A stretch of DNA of 64,000 bases from Hanstruepera flava (GCF_023634025.1 NZ_JALJCW010000003.1:310001-374000), one strand, 5' to 3'. Shown: positions 9,616 to 18,235, counted from the first letter of the stretch. Numbers and translations: made by a program. The notes: a model not told the origin generated them from the letters alone.

Positions 9616-10476
9616 ATGAAGTTAATAAAGGGGACACTAATTCCAATTGGAGGAAATGAAGACAAAGGATATAGTGAAGATGATTATAACAAAGTTGATT
9701 ATATTGAGGAAGGCATTCTATCGCATGTGGTCCGTGAAGCTGGAGGTGTAGATGCAAACATTGTCGTTATTCCTACTGCGTCAAGTATTCCTATTGAGGT
9801 TGGCAAAAATTACATTGAAGCTTTTAAAACACTGGGTTGTGATAACGTAACTGTTTTAGATATTAGAAATCAAAAAGATGCTGAAAAGCCTGAAGCTATT
9901 GCATCAATAAAATCAGCAAATTGCATCATGTTTTCTGGAGGCGACCAATCTAAAATCACTAAAAAAATAGGTGGTTCAACCATTCACAATATTATGTTGG
10001 ATCGTTTTAAAAACGAAAAAGGTTTTGTAATTGCTGGAACAAGCGCTGGTGCCATGGCTATGGCAAAAGAAATGATTGCTGGCGGTAGCGCTTCCGAAGC
10101 TTTTGTAAAAGGCGCTGTAAAAATGAGTAATGGACTTGGTTTAATTCCGCAATTAACTATAGACACACATTTTATTCGTAGAGGCCGTTTTGGGCGTTTG
10201 GCTGAAGCTGTTGCCAAATATCCTAAATTGATTGGGATTGGATTAGCCGAGGACACAGGTTTAATCATTAAAAATAATGTTGTTCGTGTTATTGGTTCTG
10301 GAATGGTTATCGTTTTTGACCCAAGAAAATTGAAACACAATAACGAAAAAATCCTAAAAGGAGGTACGCCTATGTCTCTAACTAATTTAAAGACACATGT
10401 TTTGGCTAATGGTGACCGATTTAATGTAAAAAAGAAAAAAGTTAAAGTCTTACCTGTTGCAGAACCATTTATTTAG
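9616..10476 (+). CDS. cphB: cyanophycinase
   Basis: A 286-residue peptidase of family S51 that cuts cyanophycin into beta-Asp-Arg dipeptides. Family marks are the N-terminal LIPIGGNED, FSGGDQ at 106-111, the nucleophilic elbow GTSAGA with S143, and DTHFIRRGRFGRL with H185. There is no signal peptide, so it acts in the cytoplasm on intracellular granules. It is transcribed away from cphA. A -7-like TATTTTTG lies at 9584-9591, 24 bp before the ATG. The next gene, on the other strand, encodes the enzyme that would split the dipeptide product. Confidence 0.95.
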   Translation: MKLIKGTLIPIGGNEDKGYSEDDYNKVDYIEEGILSHVVREAGGVDANIVVIPTASSIPIEVGKNYIEAFKTLGCDNVTVLDIRNQKDAEKPEAIASIKSANCIMFSGGDQSKITKKIGGSTIHNIMLDRFKNEKGFVIAGTSAGAMAMAKEMIAGGSASEAFVKGAVKMSNGLGLIPQLTIDTHFIRRGRFGRLAEAVAKYPKLIGIGLAEDTGLIIKNNVVRVIGSGMVIVFDPRKLKHNNEKILKGGTPMSLTNLKTHVLANGDRFNVKKKKVKVLPVAEPFI

Positions 10477-10496
10477 CTTTCTACTTTACAGAAATT

Positions 10497-11426
10497 TTAT
10501 TTATATATAGATACTTCTTCAACACCAGAAGAAGATTTACTAGCGCGATACATCCCTTCTGTATTAAAAGGCATGGCTATGTTTCCTTTAGAATCTACAG
10601 CTATTAAACCACCATCACCTCCAATTTCAAGAATCCGCTTATTTATGACTTCGTTTGAGGCATCCTCTAATGACATTCCTCTATGCTCCATTAAACAAGA
10701 CACATCATAAGCTACTACACCTCTAATAAAAAACTCACCACTACCAGTACAACTTACAGCACATGTTTTGTTATTGGCATAATTACCTGCACCAATCATT
10801 GGGCTGTCTCCAACACGGCCCCATTTTTTATTGGTCATACCACCTGTGGATGTGGCTGCTGCGATATTTCCTTCTTGGTCGCATGCTACCGCTCCAACAG
10901 TTCCAAATTTCGAATCTTTTTTTAATGAATGATCGAGTTGAAAGCTATCAGTATCTTTTATTTCTAACCATTGCTTGTGTCGTAAATCATCATAAAAATA
11001 ATTAGCATCTTCCAATATATAATTTAGCTCTTTAGCAAATGTCATAGCGCCTTCACCAGCTAAAAACACATGCTCACTTTTTTCCATCACATCACGTGCT
11101 AAACTAATTGGATTTTTAATACCTGTTATCAAACTAACAGCTCCTGCATTTAGAGTCTGGCCATCCATTATTGAAGCATCCATTTCGTGAGTTTCTTCGG
11201 CTGTAAAGACACTACCCCTTCCTGCATTGAACAATGGTGAATCCTCTAGGTGTTTAACCGCTATTTCAACAGCATCAATGGCTGTTCCACCGTTTTGCAA
11301 AATATTATAACCAGTATCTAATGCTTGTTTTAAAGCTTCTCTGTATTTAGTTTCCAGCTCTGGTGTCATCATCCCCTTCACCAAAGTTCCTGCTCCGCCA
11401 TGTATGGCTATTGAAAATGTTCCCAT
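10497..11426 (-). CDS. iaaA: isoaspartyl peptidase / L-asparaginase (plant-type)
   Basis: A 309-residue Ntn-hydrolase that hydrolyses beta-aspartyl dipeptides and L-asparagine. It starts MGTFSIAIHGGAGT, the family N-terminus. The self-cleavage site is G175-T176 in K-F-G-T-V-G-A-V, and T176 becomes the nucleophile. GRVGDSPMIGAG and CTGSGEFFIR are substrate-binding strings. There is no signal peptide, so it is cytoplasmic. It is convergent with cphB and separated from it by 20 bp. Position and specificity together suggest it converts the beta-Asp-Arg dipeptides released by CphB to Asp and Arg. It differs from the exported glycosylasparaginase at 4451-5461 by its missing signal and different processing site. 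Confidence 0.94.
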   Translation of the reverse strand: MGTFSIAIHGGAGTLVKGMMTPELETKYREALKQALDTGYNILQNGGTAIDAVEIAVKHLEDSPLFNAGRGSVFTAEETHEMDASIMDGQTLNAGAVSLITGIKNPISLARDVMEKSEHVFLAGEGAMTFAKELNYILEDANYFYDDLRHKQWLEIKDTDSFQLDHSLKKDSKFGTVGAVACDQEGNIAAATSTGGMTNKKWGRVGDSPMIGAGNYANNKTCAVSCTGSGEFFIRGVVAYDVSCLMEHRGMSLEDASNEVINKRILEIGGDGGLIAVDSKGNIAMPFNTEGMYRASKSSSGVEEVSIYK

Positions 11427-11496
11427 CTGTAATTTTTTGTGGTTGTGAAATTACAAATTGCAAACCAATTCGCATTCATGAAAGCATAACTTTTTG

Positions 11497-11504
11497 TAGC
11501 TTTG
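11497..11504 (+). promoter_or_regulatory. -7 promoter element of polA
   Basis: TAGCTTTG fits TAnnTTTG and lies 22 bp upstream of the polA ATG. The -33 region has no obvious TTG. Confidence 0.5.
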
Positions 11505-11526
11505 AGATTCTTACAAAAACAATTCT

Positions 11527-14373
11527 ATGTCTGAACAAAAACGCCTTTTTCTTGTTGATGCCTACGCTCTTATTTTCAGAGGTTATTACGCTTTTATTAA
11601 AAATCCAAGAATAAACAGTAAAGGCATTGACACATCGGCCATTATGGGCTTTATGAATTCATTATTAGACGTCATTAAGCGTGAAAGACCGGATCATTTA
11701 GCCGTCTGTTTTGACAAAGGTGGTAGTACCGATCGATTGGAAATGTTCGAGGCCTATAAAGCCAATCGTGACGAAACTCCAGAAGCTATTAAAGTAGCCG
11801 TTCCTTACATTCAAGAAATTTTGAAAGCTATGCACATACCTATTATGGTAAAGGAAGGTTATGAAGCGGATGATGTTATAGGAACTTTATCAGTACAAGC
11901 AGAAAAGCAAGGATATCAAACGTTTATGGTCACACCAGATAAAGACTTTGCGCAATTGGTGACAGAAAATGTGTTTATGTACCGACCTAAATCCTTTGGT
12001 GGTGGTTATGAAACTTGGGGCATTGAAGAAGTCAAGAAAAAATTTGAAGTCGAAAGACCAGAGCAAGTTATCGACTTTTTAGGCATGATGGGTGATTCCA
12101 GTGATAACATTCCCGGATTACCTGGTGTAGGTGAAAAAACCGCCAAAAAGTTTATTCAGGCTTATGGCAGTATTGAAGGCTTGTTTGAAAACGTCCACGA
12201 ACTAAAAGGTAAAATGAAGGAAAAGGTAGAGGCTAACCAAGAACTCGGTCTTCTGTCCAAAAAATTAGCGACTATCATGTTGGATGTTCCTGTGGTATTC
12301 GATGAAAAAGACTTTGAACTAAACACACCAGACATAGAGAAAGTAAAAGAAATATTTCAGGAGCTTGAGTTTAGACGTCTAACCGAGAATTTCCTTAAAA
12401 CCTTCGCAACCGAAGGAGCTGTTACCACAACTGCTCCCGAAGTAGCCAAAACAGAGGAAAAACCCAAGCCAAAAGCTAAATCGACGGCTGGAGCTGGACA
12501 ATTTTCACTGTTTAATTCAGATGGTGATACACCAACGGACACTACAACTTCTTACACCAGAAAAACTGCTGAAACCGCAAGTCATTTCTATCAAAGTGTC
12601 GCAACGGGTATGGCTACCAAGTTGTTCATTAAAAATTTAATGAGTCAAACCAGTGTCTGTTTTGATACCGAAACAACAAGCATCAATCCCATTGAAGCCG
12701 AATTGGTTGGTATTGCCTTTTCATGGGAAGCCGGCAAAGGTTTTTATGTGCCTTTTCCTGAAGACAAAACACAAGCTCAAGAACTCATAGAGCAATTGCG
12801 CCCGTTTTTTGAAAATGAAAATATTGAGAAAATTGGTCAGAATTTAAAATACGATATTAAGGTTTTGGCTAAATACAACCTTCAGGTTAAAGGCAAACTA
12901 TTTGACACGATGTTAGCACATTATTTAATCAACCCTGATATGCGTCATAATATGGATGTACTGGCAGAAACCTATTTGAATTACACGCCTATCTCTATTG
13001 AAACACTAATTGGCAAGAAAGGTAAAAACCAATTGTCTATGCGTGACGTTCCTTTGGATAAACAGACTGAATATGCTGTAGAAGATGCCGATATTACCCT
13101 GCAATTAAAAGAACATTTTCAAAATGAATTAGGTGAGGCCAATACTCAAAAATTGTTTGATGAGATTGAAATTCCGCTTTTGCGCGTTTTGGCTTCTATG
13201 GAATTGGAAGGCATTAATCTGGATAAAGACTTTTTAGGTTCGCTTTCGGAGGCATTAACCAATGATATTGCTGCTCTAGAAAAAAGTATCTATCAAGCAG
13301 CTGGTGAAGAATTCAATATTGCATCACCTAAACAATTGGGTGTTATTTTGTTTGAAAAAATGAAACTGGTTGATAAGCCTAAAAAGACCAAAACAGGACA
13401 ATATTCAACGGCTGAAGACGTCTTGAGCTATTTGGCAAAAGATCATGAAATTATTCAGAATATTTTAGATTTTAGAGGCTTATCGAAGCTAAAAAGCACC
13501 TATGTAGATGCACTGCCTCTACAGGTTGAACCAACAACCGGACGTGTACATACAGACTATATGCAAACGGTTGCAGCTACTGGTAGATTGAGTAGTAACA
13601 ATCCGAATTTACAGAATATTCCCATTCGTACCGAACGCGGTCGTCAAGTACGGAAAGCCTTTATTCCACGAAACGAAGATTACACCCTACTAGCTGCCGA
13701 TTATTCTCAAATAGAACTCCGCATTATTGCTGCTTTGAGTGAAGAAGAAACGATGATTGAAGCCTTTAAAAATGGTGAAGACATTCATGCTTCAACTGCT
13801 TCAAAAGTATTTAATGTGCCGCTTACTGAAGTGACTCGCGAACAACGCAGCAATGCTAAAACGGTTAACTTCGGAATTATTTATGGTGTATCAGCTTTTG
13901 GGTTGAGTAATCAGACCAATTTATCACGAAGTGAATCCAAAGAGTTGATAGACACTTATTACGAAACCTATCCGAAGCTTAAAAACTACATCAGTAAGCA
14001 AGTAGATTTTGCCAGAGACCATGGTTATGTACAAACTGTTTTGGGTCGTCGTCGCTATTTAAAGGATATTAATTCTAGAAATGCAGTAGTTCGTGGTGCT
14101 GCTGAACGCAACGCCGTAAATGCACCAATACAAGGTAGTGCAGCAGATATCATTAAAATAGCTATGATTAATATTCATAAGAAATTAACTGAAGGGAATT
14201 TTAAAACCAAAATGTTGTTACAAGTACATGACGAATTGGTTTTTGATGTGTACAAACCTGAACTGGATACCATTAAAACACTTATTAAAACCGAAATGGA
14301 AAATGCTTATAAATTATCCGTGCCTTTGGATGTTGACTTGGATATTGGTGATAATTGGTTAGAAGCGCATTAA
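11527..14373 (+). CDS. polA: DNA polymerase I
   Basis: A 948-residue family A DNA polymerase for Okazaki fragment maturation and repair. The domains in order are: 5'-nuclease (1-290, starting LFLVDAYALIFRGYYA, with GVGEKTA helix-hairpin-helix); a Pro/Lys-rich linker (about 310-330); 3'-5' exonuclease with its acidic motif intact (DTETTS, so proofreading is expected); and polymerase (about 540-948) with motif A YSQIELR, O-helix KTVNFGIIYG and motif C LQVHDELVFDV. All catalytic acids appear to be present. Its stop codon overlaps the stop of the convergent WYL regulator gene. Confidence 0.98.
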   Translation: MSEQKRLFLVDAYALIFRGYYAFIKNPRINSKGIDTSAIMGFMNSLLDVIKRERPDHLAVCFDKGGSTDRLEMFEAYKANRDETPEAIKVAVPYIQEILKAMHIPIMVKEGYEADDVIGTLSVQAEKQGYQTFMVTPDKDFAQLVTENVFMYRPKSFGGGYETWGIEEVKKKFEVERPEQVIDFLGMMGDSSDNIPGLPGVGEKTAKKFIQAYGSIEGLFENVHELKGKMKEKVEANQELGLLSKKLATIMLDVPVVFDEKDFELNTPDIEKVKEIFQELEFRRLTENFLKTFATEGAVTTTAPEVAKTEEKPKPKAKSTAGAGQFSLFNSDGDTPTDTTTSYTRKTAETASHFYQSVATGMATKLFIKNLMSQTSVCFDTETTSINPIEAELVGIAFSWEAGKGFYVPFPEDKTQAQELIEQLRPFFENENIEKIGQNLKYDIKVLAKYNLQVKGKLFDTMLAHYLINPDMRHNMDVLAETYLNYTPISIETLIGKKGKNQLSMRDVPLDKQTEYAVEDADITLQLKEHFQNELGEANTQKLFDEIEIPLLRVLASMELEGINLDKDFLGSLSEALTNDIAALEKSIYQAAGEEFNIASPKQLGVILFEKMKLVDKPKKTKTGQYSTAEDVLSYLAKDHEIIQNILDFRGLSKLKSTYVDALPLQVEPTTGRVHTDYMQTVAATGRLSSNNPNLQNIPIRTERGRQVRKAFIPRNEDYTLLAADYSQIELRIIAALSEEETMIEAFKNGEDIHASTASKVFNVPLTEVTREQRSNAKTVNFGIIYGVSAFGLSNQTNLSRSESKELIDTYYETYPKLKNYISKQVDFARDHGYVQTVLGRRRYLKDINSRNAVVRGAAERNAVNAPIQGSAADIIKIAMINIHKKLTEGNFKTKMLLQVHDELVFDVYKPELDTIKTLIKTEMENAYKLSVPLDVDLDIGDNWLEAH

Positions 14374-15326
14374 AGTTTTGTAATTGCCTTTTCTAAAATA
14401 TCTTTTATCTGAAGTTTTAAACTTTCAGGTTCAATTATTTTAGCATAATCGGAAAACACGATGTACCATCTTGAAAAGCCATGCTCAACATAAGATGTCA
14501 TGAATGTCATTTCTACTTGATTTCCTTTTACTTTTTCAGAGACAAAACCATATTGCATTTTACTATTGTTTATATACCTTACGACACTTTTTTCAACAGA
14601 AATAATAACTTTTGTTTTTGGTGTATTTTCATACTGACTACGATATTCATCTAACGTAATGTGTTCTCTAGTAAAACTATGTTGAGTAGATTTTATAGCT
14701 AGCATTCTATCGGTTCTAAATTGTCTGTAATCACTTCTTAAATTACAAAAAGCTAATACATACCAAAATCCTGATTCGTGATAAATACCCACAGGTTCCA
14801 CAAAACGTTCAGTAGGTGTTTCTCTATTCAACGCTTGGTATTTTAAAAACACCTGTCTTTTCTCTGCAATACATTCAAACAAGGTTTCAAGTGCGTTTGG
14901 TAAGCTATCATTAAATAATTTATGCGCAGGATCAACTAATATTTGTGATTCTAAAGCGGAAATCCAATCTTTTTCACGACCTCGCAACACTGATTTTAGC
15001 TTCATCATAGCAGACTCGTAGTAATTCCCTAATGATTTATCTACAAACTTCTGCATTAGTTTTTCGGCAGCCACAAAACTCCCTACCTCCTCTCTAGTAA
15101 ACATAACAGGATGCAAACGGTATCCCTCCATAATTGAATAGCCCACACCTGCCTCACTTATAATTGGTACACCGGAAGCCTCAAGAGTTCGTATATCACG
15201 ATAAATGGTACGTAGGCTCACCTCAAATCTATCGGCTAATTCTTTTGCCTTTACAATACGTTTAGATTGTAACTGAATAAGAATGGCTACAATTCTATCA
15301 AAACGTTTTACCGTGTCTAAACTCAT
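14370..15326 (-). CDS. WYL-domain transcriptional regulator (YafY/DeoR-like)
   Basis: A 318-residue DNA-binding regulator. I chose the ATG at 15326 (MSLDTVKRFDRIVAIL) because an HTH_11 winged helix follows at once: residues about 5-60 with LADRFEVSLRTIYRDIRTLE as recognition helices. A longer in-frame start at 15395 would add 23 residues unlike the family. The middle and C-terminal part is a WYL ligand-sensing domain (about 140-230, with FWYVLAFCNLRSDYRQFRTDRM). It is divergent from the DinB-family gene. Two identical TGACA-N6-TGTCA sites lie in the 215-bp gap and are the likely operators. The ligand is unknown. Confidence 0.93.
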   Translation of the reverse strand: MSLDTVKRFDRIVAILIQLQSKRIVKAKELADRFEVSLRTIYRDIRTLEASGVPIISEAGVGYSIMEGYRLHPVMFTREEVGSFVAAEKLMQKFVDKSLGNYYESAMMKLKSVLRGREKDWISALESQILVDPAHKLFNDSLPNALETLFECIAEKRQVFLKYQALNRETPTERFVEPVGIYHESGFWYVLAFCNLRSDYRQFRTDRMLAIKSTQHSFTREHITLDEYRSQYENTPKTKVIISVEKSVVRYINNSKMQYGFVSEKVKGNQVEMTFMTSYVEHGFSRWYIVFSDYAKIIEPESLKLQIKDILEKAITKL

Positions 15327-15433
15327 AATGCTATAACATATTTCCCAAAGATATGATTTCAGGCTGAAGTATTTTTCGAATTTTAGCTTCAACATAATAA
15401 CTATACTTTAAATACAAATAAACGTACAGCAAG

Positions 15434-15449
15434 TGACAACCGCTTGTCA
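15434..15449. promoter_or_regulatory. operator candidate TGACA-N6-TGTCA, copy 1
   Basis: A perfect inverted repeat, TGACA and TGTCA around six bases (inner arms extend it to TGACAA-N4-TTGTCA), on the regulator side of the divergent gap. An identical arrangement recurs 48 bp to the right. It is probably a dimer site for the adjacent WYL regulator (inference). Confidence 0.6.
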
Positions 15450-15481
15450 ATAGTCATTTTTAATTTTTTCTTTTTTACTAC

Positions 15482-15497
15482 TGACATAAAGCTGTCA
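15482..15497. promoter_or_regulatory. operator candidate TGACA-N6-TGTCA, copy 2
   Basis: Second copy of the same inverted repeat. It ends 11 bp before the -7 element of the DinB-family gene and so covers the -33 region. That position favours repression of the DinB operon when bound. Confidence 0.62.
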
Positions 15498-15508
15498 CCA
15501 CCACATAT

Positions 15509-15516
15509 TAATTTTG
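15509..15516 (+). promoter_or_regulatory. -7 promoter element of the dinB-like gene
   Basis: TAATTTTG is a full match to TAnnTTTG, 25 bp before the ATG at 15542, and lies just downstream of operator copy 2. Confidence 0.6.
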
Positions 15517-15541
15517 GTTTCAAATAATAAAAATTACAATT

Positions 15542-16033
15542 ATGGAATCAACAACAAACGCATTATTAGAACAAGTAATTACTCCCTCTCAATTATTAGC
15601 ACATTGGCAAGGGCATAGAGGTTTAACCCGAAGAACTATTGAAGCTTTTCCAGAAGAAGATTTTTTTAATTACTCTATAGGAAGCATGCGCTCTTTTGCC
15701 GATATGGTAATGGAACTTTTAGGTATAGCTAGTCCAGGTATTAAAGAAATTGCTAGTGGAGAAATTCAGAAATTAATTGAACAAGTAGACCATGACAACA
15801 AAAAAGCAAAAATTCTTGAATTTTGGGATGAAGCTACTGATGAAATAAACACCTATTGGGCAAAGATAAAACCAGAGCAGTTTCAACAAAACATTAAGAT
15901 CTTTGGTCAATATGAAGGTACGGTTTGGTCATCAATCTTTTATTTTATTGATAATGAAATCCATCATCGCGGACAAGCGTATGTATATTTGCGCGCTTTA
16001 GGTATTGAACCTCCATATTTTTATGAACGTTAA
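15542..16033 (+). CDS. DinB-family protein
   Basis: A 163-residue four-helix-bundle protein of the DinB/YfiT-like superfamily, whose members are often metal-binding thiol-transferases or stress proteins of unknown chemistry. The C-terminal signature EIHHRGQAYVYLRALG (about 139-154) is the clearest mark and supplies metal-ligand histidines; LAHWQGHRG near residue 20 provides others. It is cytoplasmic. It lies divergent from a WYL regulator with two shared operators, and the small gene at 16044 follows 10 bp later, so the two form an operon. The biochemical activity cannot be deduced. Confidence 0.9.
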   Translation: MESTTNALLEQVITPSQLLAHWQGHRGLTRRTIEAFPEEDFFNYSIGSMRSFADMVMELLGIASPGIKEIASGEIQKLIEQVDHDNKKAKILEFWDEATDEINTYWAKIKPEQFQQNIKIFGQYEGTVWSSIFYFIDNEIHHRGQAYVYLRALGIEPPYFYER

Positions 16034-16043
16034 TCAAACTAAA

Positions 16044-16262
16044 ATGAAAACAGTTTTGGTATTTAAGACATCCATTACAAAAAAAAGAGAAGTCCGTTTT
16101 GTAAAGCCTTTTTTAAATAAACTGTTGACCAAAACCGATTATTGGAATTTTGACCTGGAGGATTGCGACAATATCCTTCGGGTTGAAACCCAAAACGCAA
16201 AAGCCATTTCTATCGCATCATTATTCCATCATTTAGGCTTTTATTGTGAAGAGTTACAATAA
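16044..16262 (+). CDS. small hypothetical protein downstream of the dinB-like gene
   Basis: A 72-residue protein starting MKTVLVFKTSITKKREV. This ATG follows the DinB-family stop by 10 bp. Upstream in-frame starts at 16005 or 16023 would overlap that gene and add an unconserved-looking tail, so I reject them. The beta-alpha-beta pattern with a basic first helix and a C-terminal alpha/beta half (SIASLFHHLGFYC) recalls ferredoxin-like HMA-fold proteins, but the metal-binding CxxC is absent. It is probably co-transcribed with the DinB-like gene. Function unknown. Confidence 0.75.
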   Translation: MKTVLVFKTSITKKREVRFVKPFLNKLLTKTDYWNFDLEDCDNILRVETQNAKAISIASLFHHLGFYCEELQ

Positions 16263-16310
16263 TATATTATAAGGCCTTATAAACAGCTAACAAAAAATAG
16301 CCTTAGACTA

Positions 16311-16341
16311 TTTGGTAATCAAATATATAATCGTAAATTTG
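16311..16341 (+). promoter_or_regulatory. promoter of rplM-rpsI
   Basis: TTTGG at 16311-16315 and TAAATTTG at 16334-16341, 18 bp apart, form a strong Bacteroidota -33/-7 pair. Transcription should start near 16348, leaving about 42 nt of leader before the GTG at 16390. Any start upstream of about 16348 is therefore excluded. A 16-bp perfect palindrome, TTATAAGGCCTTATAA, lies just upstream at 16267-16282. Confidence 0.72.
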
Positions 16342-16389
16342 CAAACTCTTTTTGGGAGAGGAATGTTTAATAAGAAAAAATTAATACGT

Positions 16390-16845
16390 GTGGACACATT
16401 AAGCTACAAAACGATTTCAGCAAACAAAGCTACTGTTAATAAAGAGTGGGTTTTGGTTGATGCTGAAGGTCAGACGCTTGGTCGTTTAGCTTCTAAAGTT
16501 GCAAAACTTTTAAGAGGTAAACACAAGCCAAACTTCACACCTCATGTTGATTGTGGCGATAACGTAATTGTTATCAATGCCGAGAAAATCAACTTAACTG
16601 GAAACAAATGGACAGATAAATCTTATATCCGTCACACAGGTTATCCAGGTGGTCAAAGAAGTTTATCTGCTACTGAATTGTTTGGAAAAGACCCAGCAAG
16701 ATTAGTAGAAAAATCAGTTAAAGGAATGTTACCTAAAAACAAATTAGGTGCAGATCTATTCCGTAACCTTAACGTTGTTGTTGGTTCAGAACATGCTCAT
16801 GAAGCGCAAAAGCCAAAAACAATTAATTTAAACGAATTTAATTAA
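16390..16845 (+). CDS. rplM: 50S ribosomal protein L13
   Basis: A 151-residue protein that binds 23S rRNA early in large-subunit assembly. Motifs are [40 protein letters not shown] and [12 protein letters not shown] place the start at GTG 16390 because the protein then begins (M)DTLSYKT, has the 151-residue length typical of this family in flavobacteria, and leaves a sensible leader after the promoter at 16311-16341. An ATG at 16363 would add nine basic residues (MFNKKKLIR). An in-frame TTG at 16312 lies inside the promoter. The stop overlaps the first base of the rpsI start. Confidence 0.95.
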   Translation: MDTLSYKTISANKATVNKEWVLVDAEGQTLGRLASKVAKLLRGKHKPNFTPHVDCGDNVIVINAEKINLTGNKWTDKSYIRHTGYPGGQRSLSATELFGKDPARLVEKSVKGMLPKNKLGADLFRNLNVVVGSEHAHEAQKPKTINLNEFN

Positions 16846-17231
16846 TGGAAGTAATTCACAAAATTGGCCGTAGAAAGACGGCTGTTGCTCGTGTATACGT
16901 TGCCAAAGGAAAAGGTAACATTACGGTGAACAAAAAAGACATGGCGGTTTATTTTCCTACTGCAACATTGCAGTACAAAGTAAACCAACCTTTAGCTATG
17001 ACTAACAATGATAGCAACTTTGATATTACAGTAAATGTATATGGAGGTGGCATTACAGGTCAAGCTGAAGCTATCCGTTTGGCATTATCTCGTGCTATGT
17101 GCGAAGTTGATGCAGAAAACAGATCAATTTTAAAACCAGAAGGTTTATTAACAAGAGATCCAAGAATGGTTGAGCGTAAGAAATTCGGTCAGAAGAAAGC
17201 GCGTAAGAAATTCCAGTTCTCTAAACGTTAA
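16845..17231 (+). CDS. rpsI: 30S ribosomal protein S9
   Basis: A 128-residue small-subunit protein whose C-terminal tail reaches the P-site tRNA. Family motifs are IGRRKTAVARV at the start, YGGGITGQAEAIRLALSRA in the middle and the basic end RKKFGQKKARKKFQFSKR. It is translationally coupled to rplM (TAATG overlap). A long hairpin begins 9 bp after the stop. Confidence 0.98.
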   Translation: MEVIHKIGRRKTAVARVYVAKGKGNITVNKKDMAVYFPTATLQYKVNQPLAMTNNDSNFDITVNVYGGGITGQAEAIRLALSRAMCEVDAENRSILKPEGLLTRDPRMVERKKFGQKKARKKFQFSKR

Positions 17232-17239
17232 TATTATCC

Positions 17240-17284
17240 TCAACTTGATTGGGAATCTTATTAAAAGCTTTCCAATTAAGTTGA
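17240..17284 (+). promoter_or_regulatory. 16-bp stem-loop after rpsI / 5' of rpsB
   Basis: Arms 17240-17255 and 17269-17284 pair over 16 bp with only two G-U pairs and a 13-nt loop. The T-run (17295-17300) starts 10 nt after the stem, so it is not a classic terminator. With the second hairpin at 17322-17348 it looks like a structured leader for rpsB, or a processing site in an rpsI-rpsB transcript. Confidence 0.65.
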
Positions 17285-17321
17285 ACTTAAAACAATTTTT
17301 TAACCCAGTTATTGTTGTCCA

Positions 17322-17348
17322 TGACATTCCGAAAGTTATCGGAAGTCA
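17322..17348 (+). promoter_or_regulatory. second stem-loop in the rpsI-rpsB gap
   Basis: TGAC plus TTCCGA (bulged A at 17326) pairs with TCGGAA plus GTCA around a 6-nt loop, giving ten pairs. It lies about 90 nt before the rpsB ATG. A pair of stable hairpins in a 208-bp gap without genes suggests an autoregulatory S2 leader (inference). Confidence 0.55.
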
Positions 17349-17439
17349 GGATTTAGTTTAGCATCTAAATGGTTAAGGCGATTTAAAATAAAGACCACTT
17401 AATCATTGCTAATTCAACAGAACGTAAACTATTACAAAA

Positions 17440-18216
17440 ATGGCAGTAGAAGTAAAAGAACTACTAGAAGCAGGTGTACACTTCGGACACTTGACACGTA
17501 AGTGGGACCCAAACATGGCTCCTTACGTTTATATGGAGCGTAACGGCATCCATATTATTAACCTTTACAAAACAGCAGCTAAAATGGAAGAGGCTGGAGC
17601 AGCATTAAGTAAAATTGCAGCTTCAGGTCGTAAAATTTTATTTGTAGCTACTAAAAAACAAGCAAAAGATATCGTTGCAGAAAAAGCTGGCGCTATCAAC
17701 ATGCCATACATCACAGAAAGATGGCCAGGTGGTATGTTAACCAACTTTGTTACTATTAGAAAAGCCGTTAAGAAAATGGCTGCTATTGATAGAATGAAAA
17801 AAGATGGTACGTTTAATTCTTTATCTAAAAAAGAGCGTTTACAAGTAGATCGTCAACGTGCAAAATTAGAAAAGAATTTAGGTTCTATTTCAGATATGAC
17901 ACGTTTACCAGGTGCTCTATTTGTTGTTGATATCAAGCGTGAGCATATTGCAATTAAAGAAGCTCAAAAATTAAACATTCCAATCTTTGCAATGGTTGAC
18001 ACAAACTCTGACCCACGTCAAGTTGATTTTGTTATTCCAGCAAACGACGATGCTTCTAAATCAATAGACAAAGTATTATCATACGTTGCAGATTCAATCG
18101 CTCAAGGATTATCTGAACGCAAAGCTGAAAAAGATGGTGCTAAAGCTGAAAAAGCTGCACCTAAAGCAAAAGCTGCTGCTAAAAAAGCAGTTGCTGCAAC
18201 AGAAGAGGAAGAATAA
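17440..18216 (+). CDS. rpsB: 30S ribosomal protein S2
   Basis: A 258-residue small-subunit protein. Family strings are [37 protein letters not shown] and [18 protein letters not shown]. The last 30 residues are a low-complexity Ala/Lys/Glu tail, common in Bacteroidota S2. It is followed by a terminator-like structure and then tsf, the widespread rpsB-tsf pairing. Confidence 0.98.
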   Translation: MAVEVKELLEAGVHFGHLTRKWDPNMAPYVYMERNGIHIINLYKTAAKMEEAGAALSKIAASGRKILFVATKKQAKDIVAEKAGAINMPYITERWPGGMLTNFVTIRKAVKKMAAIDRMKKDGTFNSLSKKERLQVDRQRAKLEKNLGSISDMTRLPGALFVVDIKREHIAIKEAQKLNIPIFAMVDTNSDPRQVDFVIPANDDASKSIDKVLSYVADSIAQGLSERKAEKDGAKAEKAAPKAKAAAKKAVAATEEEE

Positions 18217-18235
18217 ACAAATAAACAAAACTATT

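Noticed and set aside
16267-16282. 16-bp palindrome TTATAAGGCCTTATAA as an operator of rplM
   Set aside because: It lies 28 bp upstream of the -33 box with no second copy or matching regulator; in AT-rich sequence it may be chance. Recorded with the promoter only.
16312-16389. N-terminal extension of L13 from TTG 16312 or ATG 16363
   Set aside because: The first lies within the promoter; both exceed the family length and add unlike sequence.
17170-17361. A 63-codon frame in the rpsI-rpsB gap
   Set aside because: It starts inside rpsI in another frame and runs through two hairpins; it looks like chance.
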